From Tigriopus japonicus (lineage: Eukaryota > Arthropoda > Copepoda > Harpacticoida > Harpacticidae), in NCBI GenBank assembly GCA_010645155.1, contig JAAGOF010000096.1:507875-571874 (forward strand): a DNA stretch of 64,000 bases, in the 5' to 3' direction. Shown piece after piece: positions 1-11,606 of this stretch; the first letter of the stretch is position 1; each line of letters begins with the position of its first letter. The notes under the pieces are model-generated. The model ran no database searches. It was not told the DNA's origin and worked only from the letters and a program-made list of their open reading frames with translations. The position numbers and the translations under genes are program-made.

Positions 1-1540
1 GATCAAGTAATGTTCCATTTATCCAAACGACAATAGCTCCACAACCTGCAAGTCAAAGACAAATTATTCCATCTAATTCCTCTTTGTGGGAATCCTCATC
101 CAGTAAAAAATAATCTAGAAAAGGGGTCGGCAACCTTGATCAAGGCCAACAAAATTTGGCAATTTGTTGTTAGGGGCCCACCACGTTGATAGGTTCAGGA
201 GCCCACAATCGGAAAAACGACATTTTGTTGTAGATAATTCAAGGCAAGATGTTCTTAGATTGTTCAAGTTGTGTTGAGAATGAGCGCAGTTTTGGTCCGG
301 GGGAGAATTTCCGCCAGAAAGTTGGTTCTTAATCCATTTTTGAGAGGAATTTGCGTGTCTATGAAGGTCCATAGATCTTGAAAAATGAAAATTTGGTTGT
401 AAGTGAATCATTGTTAATGAACCAGGAAACCATTCACATTGTGTGTTTCTGTACCGTTCGCCGTTTGTTCCGTTTATTAACTTGTGGGGCATTCTAATGT
501 TTGTTTTTAGTAACGTTGTTTGGGAGTGACCACTATCTATATTCAAAAAAGTATATCTTTAGAATGTATCAAAATATGTTTTGAGTTTGAGAATTTGAAA
601 AACGTTCTTAGGAGTAAAGGTTTATGTTTCCTCATGATCATCATTTTGTTCAAGAAATCCCATATCTCACTTACTACAGAGTAACATGCAATAAACACTT
701 AAATTTTGGCTCTGAGCATTACAATTAAGTAATTTGCAGAATTTTACATCATTTGTAAGCAGCAACTTTATTCATTTATCGGCAATTATTCGTAAACAAG
801 ATACATAACATTCTGCATGCAGCATTTTTCAAGAAAAACTAGTCTTCAATTCAGCTTTTATTATATTGCAAGTTGTAACTGTTTTGAAAAGTAACCAAAA
901 ATGATTTTTTACAATTGCGAAAAATCCAAACTAATCAAAAGAAAAGGAGAACTAGAAAATCAAACGAATTGTGAGACACAGATAACGATAGATATTTCTT
1001 GACCTGAACAAAACTTTGAGTCACCCTTCTGATGTGGACTATTTTGGACATAGAGCTATTAGTAGAAGGATAATAGAACCGATAGAGCAAGAAGACAAAA
1101 TAGCACTTTCCCAACATACAAATGGGTTTCAAAATAATATGAAATGATATCTTGTTAAAGTAAAATGATGTCATGTTCTTTCTATAAGAGCCAAGCTGAC
1201 ATTGTGGGATTGAAAGACGTCACAAAAATTCTATTATTATAACGCTTTTGGGACAGTGGCTGTCTTCCGGTTCGGTTTTGGACTCGGAGGTTCGGGGTGG
1301 TTCGGTTCGGTTTTAACTCGGTTCGGTCAACTCGAAACTCGAAAACTTGCTCGAAATCCATCAGTAGTCCTGAGTCAAGACTCGACGTATCAGGTATGCT
1401 GTCGAAGAATTGAAGAAAAGGTCAACAAATACACTTGGTGCATTTATGAGTATGGTTTGTTCATAATTCTATTTCATGTTGCAAAATGACATGTTTTTAA
1501 GTCGCCAAGTCATTGTGTAACCAGATTGCCCCATAAAATA
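1..1540. other. Gene-poor AT-rich stretch
   Basis: No convincing exon is visible. A minus-strand open frame at 115-546 has no recognisable domain. At about 123-137 the sequence GGGGTCGGCAACCTT resembles the terminal motif of some hAT transposons, but no second end is seen. Around 1266-1330 a GGTTCGG-rich tract occurs, probably a repeat remnant. Confidence 0.5.
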
Positions 1541-1551
1541 TTCATGGAAAT

Positions 1552-2094
1552 AGACCGACAAAAAAGCACTCTCCACCACGATTAAACGTGGGGGACGTAG
1601 TTCTTCTTAAGCCAGAAACATTCGAGAAAAATGCTTGGAGTCTGGCCAGGATCGAAAATGTCCGAAAAAACCAGGACGATGTCGTCGTTGCTGTTATGGT
1701 TCGTAAGGGAAATGGCCGAAGTATAGAAAGAACGGCCCGACAAGTAGCGCTCTTGGAAACACACAGCACAGAGAATACGGATCCAGGTTCCCCGCAGTGT
1801 ACGGGATGTGTTGGAGGCCTAGATGAGACGCAGACAGACCCAAACTCGGGAGGCCTACCGGGTTTGGAGTTCCAACCTCCTGATCGAAGCCGACCCTGCC
1901 AAGAAACTGTGATGGAAAATGGTGAAGTGGACCCGGGAGAAACAAGTAGCGTGGTTGTGGATCCCGTTTTTCAAAGTTTGAAAGACAATGAAGTTGAAGA
2001 TGCCGAATTAACTTCGTCGACTAGAACTTCGAAAAGGAAGAGACGACATAGAGGGTTCTACAAAGATCTAGCTGAGGGTCTTTGTCAAGATTAA
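1552..2094 (+). pseudogene. BEL/Pao retrotransposon pol 3' fragment (DUF5641-like C-terminus)
   Basis: This is the C-terminal end of a retrotransposon polyprotein. The frame opens near 1552 and ends with a stop at 2092-2094. It begins with a PPRLNVGDVVLLKPE segment followed by W-SLARIENV and a basic VRKGNGRSIERTARQVALLE segment. That pattern (VGDVVLL...W.L.RI..V...V..V.VR...G...R....L.LLE) is the family signature of the domain behind the integrase core in BEL/Pao elements. The last 100 residues are low-complexity and end in a basic SKRKRRHRGF tail. Protease, reverse transcriptase, RNase H and the integrase core are all absent upstream, so the copy is 5'-truncated and dead. An LTR-like sequence follows about 0.5 kb downstream in the same orientation. 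Confidence 0.75.
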
Positions 2095-2578
2095 AAAAGA
2101 AAAAAAAAGTAAAAACTTACAGGATAATTGGCATCAAAAAGAAATAGTGTGCACACGACCACTCAAAAAAAATACAGTCCATAAAAAAAAAAGAGAAGCC
2201 ACGTTAGAACTAAGCATGGGGGTCTTGAAGCCTTACAACCTTCAGGACTATCGCTCCATGAGCCTTACAACCTCGATGACGATAACCCGGAAGGGATATT
2301 CTTAAGATGCATTAAAGAATGTTCTTTCTTTTGTACTCTGGTTCACAAAAAGCAAAAAAGCATGGTAAAACTAGGTGGTTAACTAAATAGTCCTAAAAGT
2401 ACACCACATATCCAGAGATTTTCTAGTTCGCCCATAGGTCACCATAAGTAAAGGGACTATGGAAGGAGGGGATGGACTCCACCATAAGGATCATAAACGG
2501 AAATGGTCACAGAGGTACCAATCCGGACATCACTTCAATGTAAAAGAAAACGCATGAGAATGGTTTTCTTGGGGGGAA

Positions 2579-2823
2579 TGTTGTAATCGGAATGTACGGA
2601 AAAGGAGTCATCAATACGTCTACTTATCTACACAGCGAGTTTTTCTTATTCCTGCAGCAGCCGCGGAGGGCCTGGTCAGCCTTTGGAGCCAAAGTCGGGT
2701 TTGGCATCTACTTAACCGGTTTCAGCTAGGGATTTCAGTACATATATAAATAAAATTACTCGCCGATTGAAGTCAGTCGAAGAGACAACCTCGAACCTAA
2801 AGCGTATATTGCGTGTTATTTCA
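2579..2823 (+). repeat. Putative 3' LTR of the BEL/Pao element
   Basis: The block starts TGTTGTAATCGG directly after a purine/G-rich run (TCTTGGGGGGAA, about 2567-2578) that would serve as the polypurine tract. It ends in TTATTTCA, giving TG...CA termini. A TATA-like stretch (CATATATAAATAA) lies at about 2740-2753. Length is about 245 bp. No matching 5' LTR was found in the window, so the call rests on the termini, the polypurine tract and the position behind the pol fragment. About 485 bases with no clear coding content lie between the pol stop and this LTR. Confidence 0.5.
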
Positions 2824-4049
2824 TTGGTAAGCAGTTCTAGATTGAAATATTTAGCCAGCTATTGTGACACCATATAGAGCAGGGGGTGAATCCGCACATC
2901 AGCCTCAAATTTGAAGAAAAACAATGTTAGTATATTCTCCGTGTTCTCCACACAGATTTGCGCTCATCTTTGTTTGTGAAAGTAAATTAGTCCCCTAAGT
3001 ATTGTCGCTCACCTCCAACGTGAAAACTGCACCAACAGACATGAGATCGTGTAATTAATTACTTTCCCTGGATCAAGGCCGATTTGTACCTTGCAGCATT
3101 AACTGATATCAATTCAAGAGTCAGAGTTGGGGGAAAAAGGTAGTTTTTGAATCACTTTTTAATCTTTTACAATACTTCTGTCATTTTTCCACTCTTTCCA
3201 TCTACTTTAGAACACCTTTTAATAATGTACATAAGTACACAGCATGATTTAACTGTTTTCCAAAACAAAAGAAGACACTTAATTATGGTTTTAGGTGAAG
3301 CTTTTTTGGCTGTAGGCAACAAAAGTGGTCGAGTTTTCTGCTCCAGTGTCCTCTGCCTGAAAATGGAAGTTTCGATTTAAGCTCTTGAGGAAAAGTAACA
3401 TTTGATTCGAATCAAAACCTTTGTAACAATCTTTTCTGTGTTCCTGTGTTCTGACATATAGTATCTGTGCCTAATTCTCAAATTGAGCTGAACTGAAACA
3501 TCCTGTCACGGAGCTCATAAGACATAAAATAACACGCAATTACTAAAAGTGGCTGAACTCAACCTCGGCGTTCCCCCTTTTTTTGTCTAACCCCTTCTCC
3601 CAGTCCGGCACCGACATAAGGTTGCGCCCGACAATGCGAATGAATTCCGATCCCTTGATCGCATGTTGCTAAATCAATCGAAAACGTGGTCTAGGAACAT
3701 TGAAAAGTGAATGCGACAACAGACTATTGTAACCGATAACCAAAACCGAAACCAAAAGCAGCTGAACCAAGTACCCCTGAAAGGGAGTACATATAACTTC
3801 GCCCGATCCCCTTTTGGTTTTTACACAGGAGGGTCCAAAACTCTCCCCTTCATTTTGATTGACTCCCGCGGCTTTCATGATTTGAAAACTCGTTCTTTCT
3901 GCTCAAAACGGGACATGAGGCAGTCTACTCACGGGCTGCTACTCATTCTCAGTCAGTCAGCATTCTTCTTTTCCCATAAGCACCAGCCAAACAAACGAGT
4001 GAATTTCAAAATGAGACGAACCTTTGAATTTGTGTTAGTGAAATGATGA
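2824..4049. other. Intergenic DNA with one dispersed-repeat piece
   Basis: No gene is seen. The stretch around 3764-3850 (GTACCCCTGAAAGGGAGTAC ... AGGGTCCAAAACTC) reappears in inverted orientation at about 6680-6790, so it belongs to a dispersed repeat family. Open frames at 3147-3380 and 3711-4046 have no recognisable domain. Confidence 0.4.
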
Positions 4050-4058
4050 GCCATTTTC

Positions 4059-5045
4059 TGTAAACACTAATTGCCACAAGAATGATCACGTCGGAACGGC
4101 AAGATAGGTTGCGTGGCAAAAATAATCTTGTTCCGTGAGCACGTCGTTAAATCAGGGAAAAACGGGGAGAGTCACAGATATTGACAAAAGGGGAAAGGTT
4201 AGAATATCTGAACATAAGTAGTGCTGCTCCAAGTTGTCTCCTGAATCAGAGGACATTTAGGGAAGATAGAAAAAGAATGTTTCCATGTTAGCAAGACCAA
4301 AAATACTTTTTTAAGTTCAAATTTGACCCTAAAAAGGATTGCCATTTTTTTCATAGTGAAAGAACGTAAACAAAAATCTAGAATCTTAGGACAGAAAATG
4401 CAGACAGAAGTTATATGAAAAATTACTTTGGCCCATGAAGAAACAAATTAAGCAGAAAAAAACTTTATTTGTCCAATTCCAGTTGGAATATTTTTTGGCA
4501 AATTTGAAACTTAAAAACATTGTTTCTGGAACTTTCCAAATCTGTTCCACTGTGTAGTCATTAATTTAACATAAAAATAGCCAGAGCATGATCAGTGATC
4601 ATGGATCACCTAAATTGGTAATAAGGTAGATGAAGACTTGGGACATCCAGTGCATGAGTGAGATGTGTGAAAAAGAAATGATTTTCATTTAAGTATTATT
4701 AACATGTCGAGGAAGTAACAATGGTATGCCGGAGGTATAGTGTTTGCCTCCATTTAAAAATCCAATAACAAATTATTAAGTGTAGCCAAATTCAGCGGGA
4801 ATTCTTATGCATTTTGAATCATTAAAATTCTGTTTATCAATTCATTTGAATGAAATTATAGGGATAAAAACTCGTTCTAAAGCCTGAATAGATTTTTTCA
4901 CCTCACTTTTGGTTTCATAGTCCTTATTTACTTATCTTATTTCTGTTTCACCCAGTAGGTTTCACCGCCAAAACAACATCATTTTTGTCACGCAACCTAT
5001 CTTGCCGTTCCGACGTGATCATTCTTGTGGCAATTAGTGTTTACA
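4059..5045. mobile_element. Mutator-like non-autonomous DNA transposon, 987 bp, 9-bp TSD
   Basis: Long terminal inverted repeats begin TGTAAACACTAATTGCCACA at 4059 and its complement ends at 5045. They match over at least 66 bases with one visible mismatch (near 4112). The flanks are a perfect 9-base direct repeat, GCCATTTTC, at 4050-4058 and 5046-5054. A 9-bp target duplication with long TIRs is typical of Mutator-like elements. The interior has no open frame of note, so this is a deletion derivative or MITE needing a transposase from elsewhere. Confidence 0.85.
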
Positions 5046-5054
5046 GCCATTTTC

Positions 5055-6910
5055 ACCCCTTTGGCCATTCTGGGGGGCTCACAATCCTCAAGACTTGAGA
5101 CAGTCTCACAATTGCCTTGATTTCAATATGTACGTACGTGACTCGTCGATCTTTGCTTTGCCAGTAGTGATCAAGGATCAAAGAAAGAATTCAGTTCAAT
5201 GTTGCCAGTTCTCAGTCTTCAGTGCCAATTTTTTCCGTTTGAGCCAGTGATGGCATGCAGTGGAAATGCATATTGCTACATGCCTGTACAAAGGAAATCT
5301 ACAGGAAAATCTCAAAGCACCAACAGTTACAGACAAACATTATTTGGGTTTCAAATTTCTGGCAAATTCGTAGGATCTCAAAGCTACGCAAAGTTTTAAT
5401 TGACCTTGAACAGATGACAAGTTGAGAGACAACAATGGCATAAAAAGAACCTTGAAAGTAAATTGAATTGGCGAAAAAGCCGAGAAAATAACAATTTAAG
5501 TAACAGCAATGGACATCAAAAAAAGTTAATATATAGCAAGTTTTTGAAAACGTCATAAAATGATTAAAATTGTTTTGCCGGTCTCTTTGAAAATCTTTGT
5601 TTCATCATTCTGATCAATTTGGATGTCTCATATTTAAAATTAGTAAATTGGCATAAACATTTTGAATTGTGGATTGATTATAAAAGTGAGAAATATTGAA
5701 CAAAACACTTTTACCTAACAATGTTTTGTTGGAAATTTTGAAACCCTAATCATCATACCCATGTGTTGTTATAAATGTAACATATTCAGCCGTATGCTAC
5801 GTTACTTCTAGTGACTTAGAATCTCAGCACAGCTCGGTCAAAAAAGTTTCGAGCACTAGGAAGATTCAATACTTTTCCCTAACTTAAATTGCCGTGGCTA
5901 TTGTTTCCTTATCTTAAACAAGGACGCAGAAAATTAACAGAGAAGCAAATGTTGAGAAGAACTTCCAAATGGACTACTTTTACTCTCGCCCTCTTACCTT
6001 GGTTGATTATCCATTGATGAACAATAACCAAGAGTGCTCTCCATCTTTGGGTTGTAAAAACTCCAAGTACACAAAAGATCAAGAAGAATTCAGAAAAGTG
6101 TAGAATTCAGGGTCAAGGACTAAAACCAATCGGAATACTTTCAAGCTACCAAAATATACCCAATATACCAATCTACTAAAATCCTGTCTACCATAATTCT
6201 TGGTGATGAACTTTGGTGTCCTTTGGCAAATATGATCCATGTATGTCTCCTAACCAAAACGATACTGTGGTGGGATTTGATTACAAGATTTTGTTATTTG
6301 ATCCACATTTCTGCTACCATCATCAAGAAAATCACTGCTCTATGTTTCACTTTTTATTTAGCTGTCATACTCTGAAATCTTTATTTAATTTGTGAATCTT
6401 GGATAGCATTATTGCTCAATCTTTCTTGATATGAACTTGTGTGCCTAAATTTCATTTTTACTTTCAATTTATCATGCTTATGATGTTTGCTTTTGCTTTG
6501 TACCCGTTCGGTGCCTCTGGTTAATATATTTCTGCCATGCTTATTGAATGAATGGTGTTTCTTGTTTCTTAATAGCTAATTAGAATTTAGATTTTTACAA
6601 AAAGTCATTGGTAGTGTACAAGATAAGCATATATTTAGGCCAAATTATCACAAATGAGGTGGTAACGATACAGGCCCTCGAGTTTTTAACTGGGAGAAAC
6701 ACTTTGTACTTGTTGAGTTTTGGACCCTCTTACGTATTGGGGAAAAAGAGGTTAAGTGTACTCCCTTTCAGGGGTACATGGTGACGACCTATTTTTCTCA
6801 ATGAAAGGCCTTTCTTCTAAGATTTCAGACGTTCGGGCGGATTTTTCAATACCGCTACAAGGAATGGGATTCCTTGTAAAGAGAGTTAATCATTAATATA
6901 GTTTCAATAA
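5055..6910. other. Intergenic DNA
   Basis: No gene is supported. 6680-6790 is an inverted relative of the repeat at 3764-3850. Short open frames at 5199-5399 and 6213-6395 show no domain, and splice signals around them are not convincing. Confidence 0.4.
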
Positions 6911-8735
6911 TTAATGTTTATATGAAATTTGATCTACCAATGAGTTACTGTTGGCAGATCTGGACAACCCTTGAATAGTGGGTTGATCAGGAATAGTTTT
7001 TAAAAATTTGTCCAATCCTGCCTTAAATGCTGTTAGAGGATCAGCTCCTACATATTCCCGACGAAGGCAAATAGGCAACAAATTGAACAATGGAGGAGCC
7101 CGATAAAGAAGAGAGGAGGACTTCATTGTTCGAACTAGTCTCGATTCCTTAGGATTTGGAGGTGCTCTCAGGGCGCACGTAAAACCTCTACGATCGCTAC
7201 AACTGATCTCAAATCCTGGGTTAGGACAGAGCCCATGAATGCTCTTGAAAACATACAGTATCAGATACCTTTCATACCTTCTCTGAGTACTGTAGAGCCC
7301 TAACTTCTGGAGCCTCTCCCAATACGAGAGCTCTCTCATTCCTGTGATGTTCCTAGTAAAACATCTTTGGACCTGCTCGACCTTTTGCAAACCTGCTGAA
7401 CTCATTGGAGCCCAAATGGCGGAAGCATATTCAGGATGCGGCTGAATAATCGACTTGTACAGAGTTAGCATCGTAATACTATCTCTGGACTTGAAAGTGC
7501 GATAGATCCAGCCGCACGTTTGAAATGCCTTCCCCACTTTCAACTGGATATGCTCATCAAACTTTCCATCATCTTGGACGACAACTCCCAAATCACTCAT
7601 GGACGATACTTGCTCAATATCACAACCTCCATTGTCTTTGAGAGGAACATCTAATTTTGACGCCCCATACGTCATTGTGCGGAATTTCATCCCGTTCAAT
7701 GCCATATTACTCTGACCAACCCAAGAGTAGACTTTCTCCAAGTCCTCAACTAAATATTTTGAGTCCTGACCATTCCTTCCACAAACTAATTTTGTGTCAT
7801 CAGCATATGAAGAAATACTGGCTTTTGTTCTAAACTTCTGGAGAGGAGGAATAAAGAGAATAAACAGGAGCGGACCTAAAATTGAACCTTGCGGAACACC
7901 TGACTTGACATCATACATGCCGCAAAAAGATCCTTCAACTTTAACTATTTGCTTCCCTTCGCTTATAAAACTATCAATCTAATTCAGGACCTTACCCTGG
8001 ACCCCAAACTCTTTGAGTTGATCGAGTAAAAGACCATGATCTACCTTAAAGGGCCTTGGCAAAGTCAAGATACGTAGACTACATCAACTGACTCGTGACT
8101 TTCAAGCCCTTCAATGATTTGCTCAATATGATCAACCAATTGGGTTACTGTACTAAAATGAGCTCGAAACCCATGCTGTCCAGAAGGAATTAAATCATGG
8201 ACTTCCAAATAATCTACAAGTTTGAACTTCATAACCTTCTCAAAAACCTTTGCAACGCTGGAGGTCAGAGAAATGGGCCTATAGTTACTAGGGAGTGACT
8301 TATCTCCGCCCTTAAGAATTGGAACAACATGAGCTACTTTTAGAGAAGAGGGAAACTTGCCTTGATCTAAGGTGCGATGCATCAAATAGGAGAAAACAGG
8401 GGCAAGAATCTGTGAGCATTTCATCAGAAACTGAGATGTCACACCATCAGGTCCAGGAGAACTCGAGAGCTTTAAGCTCTTGATGGCCTCAAAAGCATCT
8501 TGATCTGTGACTACCAGATTCTCCAGGGGATTATACTAACTATCAATGCCAGTCTCATCAACAACATTGCTACACTCCTGGCCTACTCTGTCTACCCTTT
8601 TTGGAATTGAAAATACACTTGAGAACTGATCTCCAAGCATACTGGCCATAACCTCACTATCATTGACGGTTTTACCGCCGACCTCAAAAGGTCCTACAGG
8701 ATGCTTCATTTTTTTCTCTGTATTTGCAAACAAAT
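6911..8735 (-). pseudogene. CR1/Jockey-type LINE reverse transcriptase, broken
   Basis: Read on the minus strand from about 8735 down to the stop at 6911. Recognisable pieces in order are SSPGPDGVTSQFLMK (about 8430-8480), SNYRPISLTSSVAKVFEKVM, LIPSGQHGFRAHFSTVTQL (8065-8442), then after a break SGVPQGSILGPLLFILFI and the catalytic SSYADDTKL (6911-7918). The C-terminal RELSYWERLQKLGL...RRYERYLILYVFKSIHGL segment is usual for this group. The reading frame is interrupted between 8065 and 7918 (in-frame stops and a frameshift) and again near 8536. The endonuclease domain is missing. The copy is therefore 5'-truncated and inactive. The family call (non-LTR, CR1/Jockey group) is firm, the exact clade is not. 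Confidence 0.85.
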
Positions 8736-8783
8736 TTTGATTGCATCAAAAGCATCTTGATTTGTAATTAGCCGATCCTCCAA
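8736..8783 (-). repeat. Second short LINE fragment
   Basis: The stretch GCATCAAAAGCATCTTGATT...GATCCTCC repeats, with differences, the segment at about 8480-8525 of the neighbouring LINE in the same orientation. It is a second fragment of the same family, cut off on its right by the foldback element at 8783. Confidence 0.5.
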
Positions 8784-8941
8784 TTAACCTTGATCAAAAT
8801 TTCAGCTGATTCCACAAAATAAGCGCCTCTTGCGGTCAGATTGAGACATAGTTGCCAGCTAGAGAGTGGGTTCTAATGCCACCTTTGACCGCGAGAGGCG
8901 CTTATTTTGTGGAATCAACTGAAATTTTGTTCAGGGTTCAA
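8783..8941. mobile_element. Foldback MITE, about 159 bp
   Basis: Two arms of about 45-55 bases are near-perfect inverted repeats: CAAAATTTCAGCTGATTCCA...AAATAAGCGCCTCT on the left and its complement AGAGGCGCTTATTTTGTGGA...CTGAAATTTTG on the right, with a spacer of about 45 bases. The similarity extends outward to ACCTTGATC / GTTCAGGGT. CAATTA occurs on both sides and may be the target duplication. No coding capacity. Confidence 0.75.
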
Positions 8942-9009
8942 TTATACCGACCATTACTGCCAGCGTAAAACCACTTGTGCTCTTGGCGCACCACCAAATC
9001 CAAAGTAAT

Positions 9010-9165
9010 CGAGGCTAGTTGGAACAATGAAGTGCTCCTCTCTTTTTTATCGGGCCCCTTTATTGTTCAATCTTTTACCCATTAGTATTTGTCGGGAATA
9101 TATAGGAGCTGATCCTCTAGTAGCGTTTAAGGCAGGGTTGGACAAATTTTTAAATGCTTTTCTTG
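9010..9165 (+). repeat. LINE 3'-end fragment, opposite orientation
   Basis: The plus strand here (GGAACAATGAAGTGCTCCTC ... GCTGATCCTCTAGTAGCG...GGACAAATTTTTAA) is a diverged copy of the complement of 7000-7143, the 3' end of the minus-strand LINE. The two LINE 3' ends therefore point at each other's backs around the foldback MITE, from separate insertions or a rearrangement. Confidence 0.7.
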
Positions 9166-9179
9166 ATTAAAAATTGGCT

Positions 9180-10595
9180 TGATTTATTCAGATGTGTTGT
9201 TTATCTTTATTATGAGATTATTAAATGGCGTATGGCATTGATTTGGTTTGTCTGCCCTTGGTTATGGTAGAAAAGCCTTTCACATCTTTCGCGTCTTTCG
9301 CAGCTCTTGGCACAAAAAATCATGGTCAAAAGATCTTGGGGTTTGAAAGTAATTATTAGGGCCCGAAAAGATTTTTTTTTTTAAATATATAATATTTTAA
9401 AAATATTTCTCCGGTTTTCCTCGATTTTTTAAATATTTCCTGATTCGTATCTGCGCAAGCTCGATCGGCCGGCCGAAGGACCATTTTCCTGACTCGTTAA
9501 TACATTAATGGCCCTCCTGAGCTTAAAAAGGAAACAACTTGAACCTAATCAAGAACAAAGGGACCTGTCATATTATGTTCTGAACTAGCTGTTGGTATGA
9601 AGTCCATCAACCCTTCCATCGTTGAAAAAATGCGATCATTTTTCCTCACTCTTTGAAACTCTGGTCGTTGGTTTGATCTAGCTCATCAACCAATGGTTTG
9701 ATGTCCATGAAACGTACACCATCAGATAGTTTATCATCTTAGCTTTTCAAAAATGTCTTTTTCTTGCAACATGTTTGACATCGGTAAATATAACGTTAAA
9801 TGGTGATCAAGTCAACTAAAACAGCACCATTTTAAACTTGTGTTGTCATCATGAGACGTCGTACAGTACCGACTTTGTCGAAGAACCTTTTTCGATTTAT
9901 TTGTTTTACAGGGTATTCCATTACCTGCAGCGGTTAAAACATACGGATATGGCGATACGGAGCCATATGGAGGCACTGCAGAGGAGATTCAGTGGTCACA
10001 TAAGGCATCAAGCAAGCTGCCTTATCGGCCATTTCAATTTCGACCTACACAGCTGCTTGAACAAAGGAGGAGAACATGAAGGAAGAAGGATTGCCAGATG
10101 AGAGTTCGTCGTGCAAATCATTGTACATTTGGCTTTAAAATGAACAACAGAATCTAGAATTTAGCTAGACGTATAAATGTTCTTAAATGTTTGTGTAAAT
10201 GGAAAGGTGCTTGTCAATGAAAGACTTTGTTATCATTTCTCGTTTATTCGTTTACGTGGATATTATGGAGAAGATGAAGATTGCATTTCTACGTAATTCT
10301 TTATTGTTCAGGAATGAATCTATGTTAGTAAAAGACGGAACGATATGCGAAAACATGAACACGGTATTTTTTTTTTTGTGAAAAACACCAGTCGCAAGTT
10401 GCTACCTTTATTTTTTGTAGAAAGAAGTTACCATTTTAGCCAAGCAGGAATATTCTCGAAGTATCTTGTTTTGGACAAGATTAATCAGTAATTGTAATGT
10501 AAAATGAACAGATTGTTAGACTTATCATGCTATCTAATATCAATGCAAATTTTCCCTGATGGCTTCTAAATTGATTTTTAGTGTTATTGGTTGCG
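9180..10595. other. Intergenic DNA
   Basis: No gene is supported. An open frame at 9838-10101 has no recognisable domain and no convincing splice context. Confidence 0.4.
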
Positions 10596-10630
10596 GTTTA
10601 AGGCAGTGATGGACCGAAAAGGCTCATAAC

Positions 10631-11606
10631 TAGGGACAGGAACTTTAGACGAATAAACTTATTCGTCTTTTTTCGTCTTTATTCGTCTTTTTTACTCTTA
10701 TTCGTCGCGATAAATTTATTCGTCTAATTTGGATTTTATTCGTCTTTTTTCGTCTAATCCGGCAATTACACTCAACTTTTTTCGTCTAATTAGTCAAAAA
10801 ATTGATTTTTTGGTTTTTTTCTCAAATTTTAAAGCAAATAGATACTTTTTTAAAAAGTTCAACTCCAAAACTTGGGCCAAAGTAATAGTTTGATTTTCAG
10901 TTGCGTTATTGCACGAGCAAAATATGATCCACACTTGTATTTTAACTTGTAGAGTTTCCTGACAGACGCAGAAAGAAAAGGTCACCACTATTGGAATGAA
11001 AGGCTATCTGACTATGCAAACAACTAATGTGTCAGCAAACCTGCTGCTAAATATTACTCTATTGAAAATGTTGAAATAAGGACGGTTGACCATTGACCAT
11101 TTCTTGATCATTTGGCACTTTTCCGTTAGTTAATTTTATAGATTTTGCCGTTTTGCACAAGGGGGTAGCTGTTCCCCTCAATAGAGGATTTTAAACCAAG
11201 CTTGAAAAATTTGCCAATAGACGGCGTGAAAGAGTGGCCAAGTACTAAGCACTAAGCTCACAAGTCTTTTCTAGAGATCTAGTCTTTTCTCTTTACTGGC
11301 CCAACCTTCCCATCTATTGGTGAATTTTTCAAGCTTGGTTTAATGTCCTCTATTGGGCCACACATTAGGTCTACTTCATGGGCAGCAGTTTTAATCCTCT
11401 TTTTATCCTCGTGACCGGCAATTCATTAGTTTTTTTTGTCGTGTAAGTTAGTTTTTTTTGTCTTTTTTCGTCTAATGTAGCCTTTTATTCGTCTTTTTTC
11501 GTCTAATCGGGCAATTTTATTCGTCTTTATTCGTCTAATCAGGTACTTTTATTCGTCTTTTTTCGTCTATTTTGACAGTTTTATTCGTCTAAACTTCCTG
11601 TCCCTA
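10631..11606. mobile_element. hAT-like non-autonomous element, 976 bp, 8-bp TSD
   Basis: Termini are TAGGGACAGGAACTTTAGAC at 10631 and the complement ending CTTCCTGTCCCTA at 11606. The flanks CTCATAAC at 10623-10630 and 11607-11614 form a perfect 8-bp target duplication, as in hAT elements. Both subterminal regions (about 10655-10790 and 11440-11600) are packed with TTCGTCTTTT motifs, as expected of transposase-binding subterminal repeats. The middle contains a separate inverted repeat of about 50 bases per arm (about 11185-11235 and 11308-11358, core CCAAGCTTGAAAAATT). No transposase remains. Confidence 0.85.
11185..11358. repeat. Foldback repeat inside the hAT-like element
   Basis: CAATAGAGGATTTTAAACCA-AGCTTGAAAAATTTGCCAATAG on the left pairs with CTATTGGTGAATTTTTCAAG-CTTGGTTTAATGTCCTCTATTG on the right, with about 75 bases between. 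It could be another inserted MITE or an internal palindrome of the host element. Confidence 0.65.

Noticed and set aside
115..546. Minus-strand 143-codon frame at the left edge
   Set aside because: No domain or splice context; codon composition follows the local AT-rich background.
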